From Pseudomonas fontis (GTDB lineage Bacteria > Pseudomonadota > Gammaproteobacteria > Pseudomonadales > Pseudomonadaceae): a stretch of DNA of 49,643 nt. The translations under genes were made by a program, and so were the position numbers. Positions 15,865-24,133 of this stretch are shown piece by piece (within the stretch, counting starts at the first letter, position 1; every line of letters begins with the position of its first letter). Where the stretch lies: positions 1 to 49,643 of the forward strand of contig NZ_JAMDGY010000051.1 of NCBI RefSeq assembly GCF_028656955.1, given 5' to 3'. Below the pieces are notes generated by a model. It was not told where the DNA came from, searched no databases, and saw only the letters and a list, made by a program, of their open reading frames with translations.

Positions 15865-16893
15865 TCAGGCGCCGGGCCAGGTGTCCGACAACCGGTAGCC
15901 TTGTGGCCAGGGATCGGCGGGATCGAGCAGCACCTGATGGGTGCCGGTGATCCAGGCGCGCCCGGAAATGCACGGGTAGATGGCCGGGCGGCCGGCGATT
16001 TCGGTGTGTGAATCGATGCGGCAATGGAACTCGGAACCGATGATCGAGCGGCCGATGAAGCGCTCGCCGACCTTCAGCAAGCCTTTGGCCTGCATCACCG
16101 CCATGCGCGCCGAGCAGCCGGTGCCGCAGGGCGAGCGGTCGATCTTGCCGGGGCGGATGACCACCGCGTTGGCGCCGGTGGCGATGCCGTTTTCATACTC
16201 GACGGGGGCAGCGATCTGGCAGAAGGAGAGGTGCGACCAGTCCGGGTTGGTCGGGTGGCTGAAGCCCAGTTGCTGGTTGGCGGCGTGGGTGATTTTCAGG
16301 CCGACCTCGACGATCTCCCGGGCTTCGTCCGGGCGGATGGCGAAGCCCAGTTGGCGGGCATCGGCAATCACGAAACTGTCGCCGCCGTAGGCCGTATCGA
16401 CCTGCAGCGAGCCGAGGCCTTCGACTTCGATCCAGGCGTCCAGGCGGTCGGCGAAGGAGGGCACGTTCTTCACCTCCACCCGTTGCACCTTGCCGTCGCG
16501 GCATTCGGCAACCGCCTCGATCAGGCCGCCGGGGGCTTCAAGTACCAGGCGGGTTTGCGGCTCGGTCATCGGCAGGATGCCGCTGTCGAGCAGCACGGTG
16601 GATACGCACAGCGAGTTGGAGCCGGACATTGGCGGGGTGTCGGCCGGCTCCATGATGATCCAGGCCATCTGCGCCCGTGGGTCCTTGGGCGGGACCAGCA
16701 GGTTGACGTGGCGGAACACGCCGCCGCGCGGCTCGTTGAGGACGAAGTTGCGCAGGGTCTGGTCCTGGGCGATCCAGCGCGACTGTTCCCAGACGCTGGC
16801 GCCGGGCGGCGGGGCCACGCCGCCGACGATCACGTCGCCGACTTCACCTTCGGCGTGGCAACTGACGATGTGGATGACTTTTGATGAACGCAT
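15865..16893 (-). CDS. Proline racemase-superfamily protein with Ser/Cys active site
   Basis: This 342-residue member of the proline racemase/hydroxyproline epimerase superfamily aligns with the epimerase encoded at 25465-26397. Its first catalytic residue is Ser90 (PPMSGSNSL) in place of the Cys of MCGHG, while the second, Cys256 (DRSPCGTGCS), is kept. Family members with an altered pair include trans-3-hydroxy-L-proline dehydratases (usually Cys/Thr) and other hydroxyproline epimerases, so the reaction is not fixed by sequence. A role in 3-hydroxyproline use is the likeliest from the aconitase-X and Ldh-type reductase nearby. AGGAG precedes the ATG. It follows the ABC ATPase gene, separated by a REP pair, and ends 125 bp before the deaminase start. 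Confidence 0.82.
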   Translation of the reverse strand: MRSSKVIHIVSCHAEGEVGDVIVGGVAPPPGASVWEQSRWIAQDQTLRNFVLNEPRGGVFRHVNLLVPPKDPRAQMAWIIMEPADTPPMSGSNSLCVSTVLLDSGILPMTEPQTRLVLEAPGGLIEAVAECRDGKVQRVEVKNVPSFADRLDAWIEVEGLGSLQVDTAYGGDSFVIADARQLGFAIRPDEAREIVEVGLKITHAANQQLGFSHPTNPDWSHLSFCQIAAPVEYENGIATGANAVVIRPGKIDRSPCGTGCSARMAVMQAKGLLKVGERFIGRSIIGSEFHCRIDSHTEIAGRPAIYPCISGRAWITGTHQVLLDPADPWPQGYRLSDTWPGA

Positions 16894-16920
16894 GAGATCT
16901 CCTGAGCTTCGTCAATCCCG

Positions 16921-17013
16921 GTGGGAGCCGGCCTTGCCGGCGAAGCAAGGCATAGCCTTGCCCTAGCCCTCGGGGCTGCCCTGCAGCCCTTCGCCGGCAA
17001 GGCCGGCTCCCAC
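16921..17013. repeat. Inverted REP pair inside the gene run
   Basis: GTGGGAGCCGGCCTTGCCGG (from 16921, arm to 16945) is matched exactly over 25 bp by 16989-17013. The spacer is 43 bp. It lies between the ABC ATPase gene and the Ser/Cys epimerase-like gene, both on the minus strand. Such hairpins stabilise upstream mRNA or reduce downstream expression, so the two genes may be expressed at different levels. Confidence 0.88.
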
Positions 17014-17026
17014 AGAGGGCGTTGGG

Positions 17027-17749
17027 CTATTTGACTGATTTGAGAAACGCCGCCGTCTCCGGCTGCAACGGATTGCCGATCACCTGGTCCGGCGCGCCGA
17101 TCTCATGCACCAGGCCATTGCGAAAGAACGCCACCCGGTCCGAGACATCCCGGGCAAAACGGATTTCATGGGTCACCAGGACCATGGTCATGCCGTCTTC
17201 AGCGAGCATGCGCATGGTGTCCAGTACCTCGCCCACCAGCTGCGGGTCGAGCGCCGAGGTGGCCTCGTCGAACAGCATGTAGTCCGGCGACATCGCCAGC
17301 GCCCGGGCAATCGCCATACGCTGCTGCTGGCCACCGGACAACTTGCCGGGGAAGGTCTTGAGCTTGTCGCCCAGCCCCACGTGGGTGAGCTGCTGCACCG
17401 CCAGCGCCTCGGCCTCTTGCTTGCTCTTGCCGAGCACCTTGCGTGGCGCCAGCATCACGTTCTCCAGCACGGTCAGGTGCGGGAAGGCGTTCCACTGCTG
17501 GAACACGATGCCGATCCTCTGGCGCAGGCGGTTGAGGTCGGTGGCCTTGTCGTGCACCTCGACCCCGTCAACGCGGATGCTGCCCTTCTGGATCGGCTCC
17601 AGGCCGTTGATGCACATCAGCAAGGTCGACTTGCCCGAGCCCGAACCACCGATGATCGACACCACCTCGCCCTTTTCCACGGTCAGGCTCACGCCCTTGA
17701 CCACTTCCAGGTCGCCGAAGGATTTATGTACGTTCTGGATCTCAATCAT
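17027..17749 (-). CDS. ABC transporter ATPase, polar amino acid type
   Basis: This 240-residue ATP-binding subunit has the Walker A IGGSGSGKST, the signature LSGGQQQRMAIARAL, the Walker B YMLFDEATSALDP and the switch His in VTHE. It belongs to the GlnQ/HisP class, which powers uptake of amino acids with two small permeases and a type-3 binding protein. All of these are encoded immediately upstream. The start ATG 17749 overlaps the permease stop by eight bases (ATGATTGA), showing translational coupling. Hydroxyproline as substrate is inferred from the surrounding catabolic genes. Confidence 0.93.
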   Translation of the reverse strand: MIEIQNVHKSFGDLEVVKGVSLTVEKGEVVSIIGGSGSGKSTLLMCINGLEPIQKGSIRVDGVEVHDKATDLNRLRQRIGIVFQQWNAFPHLTVLENVMLAPRKVLGKSKQEAEALAVQQLTHVGLGDKLKTFPGKLSGGQQQRMAIARALAMSPDYMLFDEATSALDPQLVGEVLDTMRMLAEDGMTMVLVTHEIRFARDVSDRVAFFRNGLVHEIGAPDQVIGNPLQPETAAFLKSVK

Positions 17750-18392
17750 TTTCTTGCCACCTTCTTTCCAGACGGGCGCCCAGGCGGGCAACCACCAGGC
17801 TCATGACGTAGTAGATGAGGCCCGCGATGCACAGCACCAGCAGGGGTTCCTGAATCCGCGTAACGATGGTTTGCGAGGCCCGCAGCAATTCGACGATGCC
17901 GATCCACATCACCAGGGCGGTGTCCTTCATCACCCCCAGCACCAGGTTCAGCCAGCCGGGGAAGGCCACGCGGGTGGCCATGGGCAGGACGATCCAGCGC
18001 AAGTCCTGCAGGTAGCTCATACCCAGCGAACGGCTGGCCCGGCGCACACTGAGCGACACGGCCAGCACGCCACCGCGAACGATCTCGGTGAAGTACGCGG
18101 CGGTGTACACGCCCAGCACGATGCAGCCGACACTGAAGGCACTGATGTTCAGCCCGACGATGCTCTTGAACGAGTTGAACAACACGAACTGGATCAGCAA
18201 CGGTACGCTGCGAAACACGTCCAGCACCCACGCCAGTGGCAGGCTCAGGCGCGGCCACAAGGCGCGGGCCAGGCCGAACAACAGCCCGGCGAAGGTGCCG
18301 ATCAAGATCGCCCAGAAGGTCAACTGCAAGGTCACCCAGGCCCCCTCGAGCAGGAACACCAGGTCATTCCAGGTAAAACTGGTGGCGAACAT
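17742..18392 (-). CDS. ABC transporter permease, amino acid type
   Basis: This inner-membrane protein of 216 residues is of the HisM/GlnP type, with about five membrane segments. The conserved cytoplasmic EAA-like loop is visible near residues 111-140 (EIVRGGVLAVSLSVRRASRS, followed by LGMS). It pairs with the second permease just upstream to form the channel. It ends in an eight-base overlap with the ATPase gene and begins ten bases after the other permease stop. Confidence 0.92.
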   Translation of the reverse strand: MFATSFTWNDLVFLLEGAWVTLQLTFWAILIGTFAGLLFGLARALWPRLSLPLAWVLDVFRSVPLLIQFVLFNSFKSIVGLNISAFSVGCIVLGVYTAAYFTEIVRGGVLAVSLSVRRASRSLGMSYLQDLRWIVLPMATRVAFPGWLNLVLGVMKDTALVMWIGIVELLRASQTIVTRIQEPLLVLCIAGLIYYVMSLVVARLGARLERRWQEND

Positions 18393-18402
18393 GCAGGCCC
18401 CC

Positions 18403-19068
18403 TCAGTAACGGAACAGACGCCAGGCCATCAGCCGGGCCAGCCCGACGATCGCCTTGGCAATCAGGTAATAGAGCCCCGCCGCCAGGGCGAAGTATTCGA
18501 AGGTGCGGAAGGTCTTGACGTTGTAGTCCTGGGTAACCCCGGTGAGGTCGTTGTTCAGGCCGACGATCACCCCCAGCGAGGTCATCAGCACCGCCCAGAC
18601 CATTTGGTTGGTCAGCGGGTAGAACACCACGCGCAGCAACTGAGGAATGATGATCATCCGGTAGGCCTGGAACGCACTCATGCCCAGCGAACGCGCCGCA
18701 CGCATCTGCGTGGTCGGCACGGCCTTCAGGCCGCCACGGAAGTTTTCCGCAAGGTAGCCGGCGTTGTTGAAGGTGATCCCGGCCAGCAGGGCGATCCACG
18801 AACTGACGTGCAGCCCCAGCGAACCCAGGCCGAAGTACAGGATGTAGATCTGGAACAGCGATGGCGTGTTGCGCGCGATCGACACCCAGCCGTTGGCAAA
18901 GCCGCGCAGCACCGGCTGAGTGCCTTCGCGCATCAGGGTCAGGGCCAGGGCAATCAGCACCCCGAAAATCATCGACAAGGCCGCCGTCTCGAAGGTCACC
19001 AGGGCGCCCTGAAGCATGTCCGGCAGGGCGCGCAGGGCCGAGCGCCATTGGAAGGTGTAGTCAAACAT
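18403..19068 (-). CDS. ABC transporter permease, amino acid type
   Basis: This second HisQ/GlnP-type permease has 221 residues. The EAA-like loop reads ENFRGGLKAVPTTQMRAARS and is followed by LGMS. I chose ATG 19068 (MFDYTFQWRS): its first eight bases, ATGTTTGA, contain the stop of the aconitase-X gene, and the longer frame to 19161 lies inside that gene. It forms the importer with the neighbouring permease, ATPase and binding protein. Confidence 0.92.
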   Translation of the reverse strand: MFDYTFQWRSALRALPDMLQGALVTFETAALSMIFGVLIALALTLMREGTQPVLRGFANGWVSIARNTPSLFQIYILYFGLGSLGLHVSSWIALLAGITFNNAGYLAENFRGGLKAVPTTQMRAARSLGMSAFQAYRMIIIPQLLRVVFYPLTNQMVWAVLMTSLGVIVGLNNDLTGVTQDYNVKTFRTFEYFALAAGLYYLIAKAIVGLARLMAWRLFRY

Positions 19069-20851
19069 GCGCAGGGCTCTCCAGGGTGACGGCGGGTTGC
19101 AGCCAGGCCGGCAAGCGGCCGCTGGCCTGGCCGGTACAGGCCGACTCGACACACTCGGCAAGGCTGGCGAAGTGCACCGGGCGACCGGCCAGGCCCGGGC
19201 CGTAGTGGGCGTATTTGCCGGAGTTGGTCATCAGGGTGCGCGCAGCTGGCGGGATCACCGGTTCGCCGAGCATGCACCAGCAGGTATCGGTCACCAGGGT
19301 CACGCCGAAACGTTCGAGCCCGGCGATATGCCCCGCCGCACGCGCCTGTTCCAGCACGGCGCGACCGCAGGTGATGGCGATGACCACGTCAGGGTGCTTG
19401 TGGCGGTCGCGGCAGAGTCGATCAAGCTGGGCGAATTCGCTGAAGGAAAAGTGCGGGTTGCCCAGCGACACCACATCCACCCGCGATTCGCGCGCGCTGT
19501 TCAGTTCACGCCAGCTGTGCAGCAGCTCGCCCAGTTGCAGGCGTTCGGCGGGCAGTGCCTGGTCAGCCTCCAGTACCTGCGCCGGGTCGAGGGCTTCGGG
19601 GGTGACGCCGGCAATATGGAACAGCGGCGCGGCAGACGTCGTGGCAAAGGCCGCGCCAAAGGCTTTCAGGTCATCCAGGCTCGGCTTGGCCTGCTCCAGG
19701 CCGAACACCAGCGGGATCCGCGAGCCGGCGAGGGCGCCGATGTGGTAGCCGAGCAGCGGATAGAAGCTGTCGTCCAGCTCGCCCAATGCCGGCAGCTCGA
19801 TCAACAACTGGGCCATGCGCTGCGCTTGCTGGTGGCAGCCGATATTGGGCGCCCGGCCGGTGAGGGCGATGCAGATATCCAGGTAGTCCGGGTACTTCAG
19901 GGTACGGGCGCCGAGTACGCTGTTGGCATACACCACGGCGTTGGACTCGGCCCACACCACCTGCTCGCCAAGCGTTGGCGCCGTGTCGAGCAGGTAGGGC
20001 GCACAGGTGAAGCTCAGTTGCGCGCCCATCGCCATGTACGCATCACCCAAGGCACTGGCCGGTACGCCCAGTGCCGGGTCGATGCCCAGTTCACGCCAGC
20101 GACGCTGGTCCACCGAGATGGAATTGAGCGTGGTCGGTATGCGCACCTTTGCCCCCCACTGCACCAGCTGTTCGGCAAAGCGCAGGCTGGCCGGGCCGGT
20201 GTAGATGCAGCCGTCGATGTGCGCCTGGGTCACGTCCAGCAGTTCGCTGGCGCCTTGCAGCTCGGCCATGCGCAGGACGATCTGCATCGCCATCTGCGCA
20301 GCCTGGCCATGGCTGCCGTCGAGCAGCGCATGGTCCATGGCCGTCAGTTGGATGTGGCTTGCAACGGCCACGGGTTCGGCGCCAGGATCCGGCGCTTGCC
20401 AGCCATCGGCAGGCGCCTGGGCGAAGCAGCTCAGGTGTTCGCCTTCAACCCGTACAAAGGCTGCGCCGTGCAAACCGGCGAAGGCCTCCCGGCCGATGCA
20501 CAGCACCGGCAGGGAACGCCCGAACAGGGTCTGTGCGACCAGCACGCCAAGGGTGAGGATCTCGTCCGCTTCGGCCAGCACCAATGCCGCCGGGGCATGG
20601 CCGTTGCTGATCAGTTCCATCATCACGCTGCTGCCGGTACACGAGCCGCGCCCGCTGGGGATCGCCAGCACGCGACCGGCAATGCACTGGCCGCTGAGGG
20701 GGTGGTGGCGGTCGATGACCTCGCCACTGAACGGGTCGACCCCGCCCCAGAAGCTCAGCCCGGTGTCGGCGAACAGCAGTTCGCCTTCGGCCGCCCCCGC
20801 CACCAGGCTACGCCCGGTCAGCGGGTTGGCGCTGCGGGTCAGGCCCGGCAT
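19061..20851 (-). CDS. Aconitase X, probable cis-3-hydroxy-L-proline dehydratase
   Basis: This 596-residue protein joins the small aconitase-X domain (DUF126, about residues 1-140, with PSGRGSCTGSSVMMELI) to the large one (DUF521, about 190-590, with GCHQQAQRMAQ and LVTDTCWCM). In fused type-I aconitase X, the known activity is dehydration of cis-3-hydroxy-L-proline to pyrroline-2-carboxylate, using an iron-sulfur centre. The conserved Ser in PSGRGS and late cysteines agree with that family. It starts one base after the binding-protein stop and overlaps the next permease by eight bases, so it is embedded in the transport operon. This strongly suggests that the importer also carries 3-hydroxyproline. 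An alternative is a mevalonate-pathway dehydratase, which is archaeal and unlikely here. Confidence 0.85.
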   Translation of the reverse strand: MPGLTRSANPLTGRSLVAGAAEGELLFADTGLSFWGGVDPFSGEVIDRHHPLSGQCIAGRVLAIPSGRGSCTGSSVMMELISNGHAPAALVLAEADEILTLGVLVAQTLFGRSLPVLCIGREAFAGLHGAAFVRVEGEHLSCFAQAPADGWQAPDPGAEPVAVASHIQLTAMDHALLDGSHGQAAQMAMQIVLRMAELQGASELLDVTQAHIDGCIYTGPASLRFAEQLVQWGAKVRIPTTLNSISVDQRRWRELGIDPALGVPASALGDAYMAMGAQLSFTCAPYLLDTAPTLGEQVVWAESNAVVYANSVLGARTLKYPDYLDICIALTGRAPNIGCHQQAQRMAQLLIELPALGELDDSFYPLLGYHIGALAGSRIPLVFGLEQAKPSLDDLKAFGAAFATTSAAPLFHIAGVTPEALDPAQVLEADQALPAERLQLGELLHSWRELNSARESRVDVVSLGNPHFSFSEFAQLDRLCRDRHKHPDVVIAITCGRAVLEQARAAGHIAGLERFGVTLVTDTCWCMLGEPVIPPAARTLMTNSGKYAHYGPGLAGRPVHFASLAECVESACTGQASGRLPAWLQPAVTLESPAHV

Positions 20852-20852
20852 C

Positions 20853-21671
20853 TTAGTAGTACACCTCTGGCACGGTCAGGTTGGTCGGCGGGATCTCGGT
20901 GCCGACCCACTTGGTGAACAGCTCCTTGTAGCGACCGGTGCGCACTTGCTGGTTGACGAACAGGTTGAGGTAGTTGAGCAGGCCGTACTCGTTGCGCTTG
21001 GCACCCAGCGACACGTAGTCGATGACATATGGCGCGTTGCCGGCGACTTTCAGGTTCTTGTATTTGCCCGACTTGAGGGTGGCGGCGGCTACGGTGTTGG
21101 TGACCACGGTGGCGTCGATATGGCCCTGGGCGACGGCCAGCAGGGTGTCGTTCTGCGACTGGTAGGCACGGAAGCTACCGCTGCCCCAGCTTTTCACGTC
21201 CTTCTCCAAGGCGATGGCTTCGTAGGTGCCGCTGGTGTTGCCCAGCGCCTTGCCCTTGAGGTCGTCGAAGCTGTTGATGCCGGTGTTGTCGCGGGTCAGC
21301 ACGACCATCTGGAAGGCGAAGTAGGGCACGGTCAGGCCGACGGTCTTGGCACGCTCGAGGGTGTCGGAGGTCGACGCGACAATGATGTCGGCGCGCCCGG
21401 ACACCAGCGCCGGAATACGGTCCGGGAACGGCGTCTCGACCACTTCGGCATCCACGCCGAGCACCTTGGCCAGATCATGGCAGTAGTCCACGTCGAAGCC
21501 GGCCGGGTTGTTGGCGTCGTCACGGAAACCCATCGGCGGGAAGTCCAGGGTCACCGCGCAGCGCAGCTTGCCGGAACCGATGATGTCGTCGAGCTTGTCG
21601 GCCTGGGCACTGGCAATGCAGGTGGTACCGAGAACAGCGCTGAGGGCTACGGCAAAGGTGCGTTTTTTCAT
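20853..21671 (-). CDS. Periplasmic amino acid-binding protein of ABC importer
   Basis: This 272-residue type-3 solute-binding protein (SBP_bac_3) has the signal peptide MKKRTFAVALSAVLGTTCIASAQA. The family pattern is visible in KLRCAVTLDFPPMGFRD, GFDVDYCHDLAKVLG and VSGRADIIVAST. It captures the substrate for the two permeases and ATPase encoded downstream. It is the first gene of the transport operon. A TCGTATACGA palindrome lies 49 bases upstream of its start, so the GntR protein of the island probably controls it. Confidence 0.93.
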   Translation of the reverse strand: MKKRTFAVALSAVLGTTCIASAQADKLDDIIGSGKLRCAVTLDFPPMGFRDDANNPAGFDVDYCHDLAKVLGVDAEVVETPFPDRIPALVSGRADIIVASTSDTLERAKTVGLTVPYFAFQMVVLTRDNTGINSFDDLKGKALGNTSGTYEAIALEKDVKSWGSGSFRAYQSQNDTLLAVAQGHIDATVVTNTVAAATLKSGKYKNLKVAGNAPYVIDYVSLGAKRNEYGLLNYLNLFVNQQVRTGRYKELFTKWVGTEIPPTNLTVPEVYY

Positions 21672-21719
21672 AGGTGCCTCGTGGTCGGAGAAGTGCTGTT
21701 AGATATCGTATTGGTAATT

Positions 21720-21729
21720 TCGTATACGA
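21720..21729. promoter_or_regulatory. Putative GntR operator upstream of the transport operon
   Basis: TCGTATACGA lies within AATTTCGTATACGATATTT, sharing 13 contiguous bases (TTTCGTATACGAT plus flanks) with the site before the deaminase gene. It sits in the leader or promoter of the binding-protein gene. A partial second copy (GATATCGTATTGG) lies a few bases closer to the gene. Confidence 0.75.
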
Positions 21730-21913
21730 TATTTCTAAGAGCAATCACCGTGCCTGTTTCACCGAAAAAGCGAGAAATAGCTGTCAGCCCTTGTGGCAGG
21801 GCGTTTGTAGGAAAGTGCTGGGGATGCGCGAGGAATCAGCTGGAAACGCTGGCAGGTGATGAGGTGTTACATAAGGGAGCAACCCCGTGCGCGAGCGCCC
21901 CGTAACGGAACAC

Positions 21914-22663
21914 TCAGCGCTGGTTGTCGCGGTACTGGCTCGGCGAAATCCCGGTGAGGGCGCGGAACTGACGGCTGAATGCGCTGTGGTCGGTGTAACC
22001 GCAGCGCAGGGCGATATCGGTGATGGGCAGGTCGAGGTCTTGCAGCAAGCGCGAGGCTTCTTCAAGGCGCGCCTTGTGGATCATCTGCCGGGGTGTGAGC
22101 TGGAAGATGCGTTTGCAATGGCGCTCCAGTTGCGCCACTGACAGCCCGGCGATGGCGGTGAGTTCGGCGAGGCTGACGGGGCGGGCGAAGTGGCTGCGGA
22201 TGTGCGCATCCACGGCGGCGAGCTTGTCGAATGCCGGGTGGCTGGACTGTGGCAGTTGCAGGTCGCGGGAGATCCCGGCGAGGCCGACGATGGCGCCGTT
22301 GGCGTCGCGCAGCGGGCGTTTGTGGGTGAGGCACCAGATGGGTTGGTTGCCGAAATACAGGTGCAGTTCGAGTTGGTCGGCCAGCTCCCGGCCGCTGCTC
22401 AGTACGCGGCGATCCTGTTCTGTGTAGAGCGGGCCGAAGCGTGCGGGGAAGACGTGTTCGGCGGTCAGCCCAAGCAGTTCGCGGGTGTCTTTGCGGCCGC
22501 AGCGCCGGGCCAGGGTCTGGTTGACGAAGGCGTAGCGCGCTTCGCTGTCCTTGATGAAGAACACCACGTCATTGAGCGTGTCGAGCAGGGGGGCGATGGG
22601 CTGCAGGCTGCCGAGCAGGGTTGGCAGGTCACAAGGCGCGAATTGGTTGAGCGTGGCGTGCAT
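21914..22663 (-). CDS. PAS-AraC transcriptional regulator
   Basis: This 249-residue protein has an N-terminal PAS-like domain (DVVFFIKDSEARYAFVNQTL, then GISRDL) and a C-terminal AraC DNA-binding domain with two helix-turn-helix units (SLAELTAIAGLSVAQLERHC and ITDIALRCGYTDHSAFSRQF). It lies between the two halves of the hydroxyproline island and upstream of the transport operon on the same strand, so it probably activates one or both. It matches the place of the AraC-type LhpR in the P. aeruginosa cluster, from memory. The start is uncertain: neither ATG 22663 nor ATG 22699 has a strong ribosome site. Confidence 0.85.
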   Translation of the reverse strand: MHATLNQFAPCDLPTLLGSLQPIAPLLDTLNDVVFFIKDSEARYAFVNQTLARRCGRKDTRELLGLTAEHVFPARFGPLYTEQDRRVLSSGRELADQLELHLYFGNQPIWCLTHKRPLRDANGAIVGLAGISRDLQLPQSSHPAFDKLAAVDAHIRSHFARPVSLAELTAIAGLSVAQLERHCKRIFQLTPRQMIHKARLEEASRLLQDLDLPITDIALRCGYTDHSAFSRQFRALTGISPSQYRDNQR

Positions 22664-22749
22664 GGGGCTGTCGGTCCGGGGGGTGACCGTTCGGATCATA
22701 GAGGGAAGGGGGGTGGGCTGAAAGGCTTGTGGGCACTTTTGAGGGCCTC

Positions 22750-22851
22750 ATCGCCGGCAACGCCGGCTCCCACAGAGGTGGTATGCACTGCTGACACTGC
22801 GGGAGCAACTGTCTTGCAGCAATCTCTGTGGGAGCTGGCCTTGCCAGCGAT
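22750..22851. repeat. Inverted REP pair
   Basis: ATCGCCGGCAACGCCGGCTC (arm from 22750 to 22776) and the approximate inverse at 22825-22851 (CTGTGGGAGCTGGCCTTGCC) pair with a few mismatches across a 48-bp spacer. The pair lies between the AraC gene and the end of the dehydrogenase operon and separates the two halves of the island. Confidence 0.75.
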
Positions 22852-22876
22852 TGACTGCATAGCAGTCACCGCTGAC

Positions 22877-24133
22877 TCAGCTGGAGATATCCTCCAGGCA
22901 CAACAGCGTTTCGATGCGTGCCGGGCTGAACGGTGGGCGTGGCGCCGAAGGCTGCCAGCCAAACAAATGCTGCACCGCCGCACCACACACCCGGCCCTGA
23001 CAAGCGCCCATGCCACAACGGCTGGCAAGCTTGGCCTCACGCCAGCCAACGTGCCCGCTGAGCTCGGCGTAAGCCACATCCTCACAGCGACAGACCAGCG
23101 TATCGGCAGTGGCCAGTGCCTTCAGCGCCGGGTTGAGGGCGAACGCCCGATTCAGTGCCCGGGCAAACCCCTGCCAGCGCGCCCGCCGTGTCCACAACGC
23201 CTGCGCCGCAGGGTGCTCGCCAACCGCTGCATGCCCGGCAATTGCCCCTTCCACCAACGCCAGTTCGCTGCCCCCGAAACCGCTGCATTCACCCGCCGCA
23301 TAGACTCCGGCAACGGACGTCGCCTGCCAGCCATCCACGGCCAGCGCCTGTTGTTCCAGCGCACAGCCCAAGGCCTGGCCCAGCTGGCTGTTGGGGATCA
23401 AGCCAAAGCCACACGCCAGGCGGTCGCAGGCCACCTCGACAATGTTGCCCTGCTGGCTCAAGCGAACACCTTCCAGCCGATCACTGCCAAGCGCCGCGAG
23501 CACATGGGTGCCGGTGCGGTATTGGCGATCAAACAGGCTGAACGACTGCAGCAACTTGTGCGGCCAGCGCGGCAGTTGGGCCGCGAACCCGGCGACTGCC
23601 CCGCGTGCGGCTTGCTCGGCAATGCGCACGATCCGTGCGCCGTTGTGCCGGGCCGTGGCAGCACTGGCCAGCAGCAACGGTCCACTTCCGGCGATCACCA
23701 GCGCCTGGTCCCGTACCGGCAGCCCCGCCTTGATCAGCGCCTGCAAGCCACCCGCACCGGTCACCCCGGGCAAAGTCCAGCCGGGGAAGGGCAGCAGCAG
23801 TTCGCGGGCGCCGGTGCAGAGGATCAGTTTGTCGTAGCGGATCTGCCAGCCGCGCTCGGCGTCCTCTACCAGCAAGGTGTTGGGGCCGGCGCTGGCAATC
23901 ACGCGGGTGCCGGGACAATGACGCACATTTGGGTGACCAAGCACCCGCTCACGCAGGCTGCGTGCTTGCTCCGGCAATTCTGCCTGGGGGCCGTCGCGCC
24001 AGATCTGCCCGCCTGCCAGCGGGTTGTCGTCGAGCAGCACGATACGGGCGGTGCTGCTCGCCGCCGCCAGCGCCGCCGCAAGCCCGGCAGGGCCGGCACC
24101 GATGATCAGCACATCAGTCTGTTCAGGGCTCAT
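22877..24133 (-). CDS. D-hydroxyproline dehydrogenase, NAD(P)/FAD-type subunit with BFD-like iron-sulfur domain
   Basis: This 418-residue HcnB/OoxA-like flavoprotein has an N-terminal FAD motif (VLIIGAGPAGLAAALAAA), a mid-protein dinucleotide region (LVIAGSGPLLLASA), and a C-terminal BFD-like [2Fe-2S] segment with Cys-x-Cys (VCRCEDV) and CGMGACQGRVC. With the small ferredoxin-like and DAO-like subunits encoded just upstream, it would form a membrane-linked complex that oxidises cis-4-hydroxy-D-proline to pyrroline-4-hydroxy-2-carboxylate. ATG 24133 overlaps the preceding stop by four bases (ATGA). Cyanide synthase hcnABC has the same subunit types, but the epimerase gene next door points to hydroxyproline. 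Confidence 0.87.
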   Translation of the reverse strand: MSPEQTDVLIIGAGPAGLAAALAAASSTARIVLLDDNPLAGGQIWRDGPQAELPEQARSLRERVLGHPNVRHCPGTRVIASAGPNTLLVEDAERGWQIRYDKLILCTGARELLLPFPGWTLPGVTGAGGLQALIKAGLPVRDQALVIAGSGPLLLASAATARHNGARIVRIAEQAARGAVAGFAAQLPRWPHKLLQSFSLFDRQYRTGTHVLAALGSDRLEGVRLSQQGNIVEVACDRLACGFGLIPNSQLGQALGCALEQQALAVDGWQATSVAGVYAAGECSGFGGSELALVEGAIAGHAAVGEHPAAQALWTRRARWQGFARALNRAFALNPALKALATADTLVCRCEDVAYAELSGHVGWREAKLASRCGMGACQGRVCGAAVQHLFGWQPSAPRPPFSPARIETLLCLEDISS

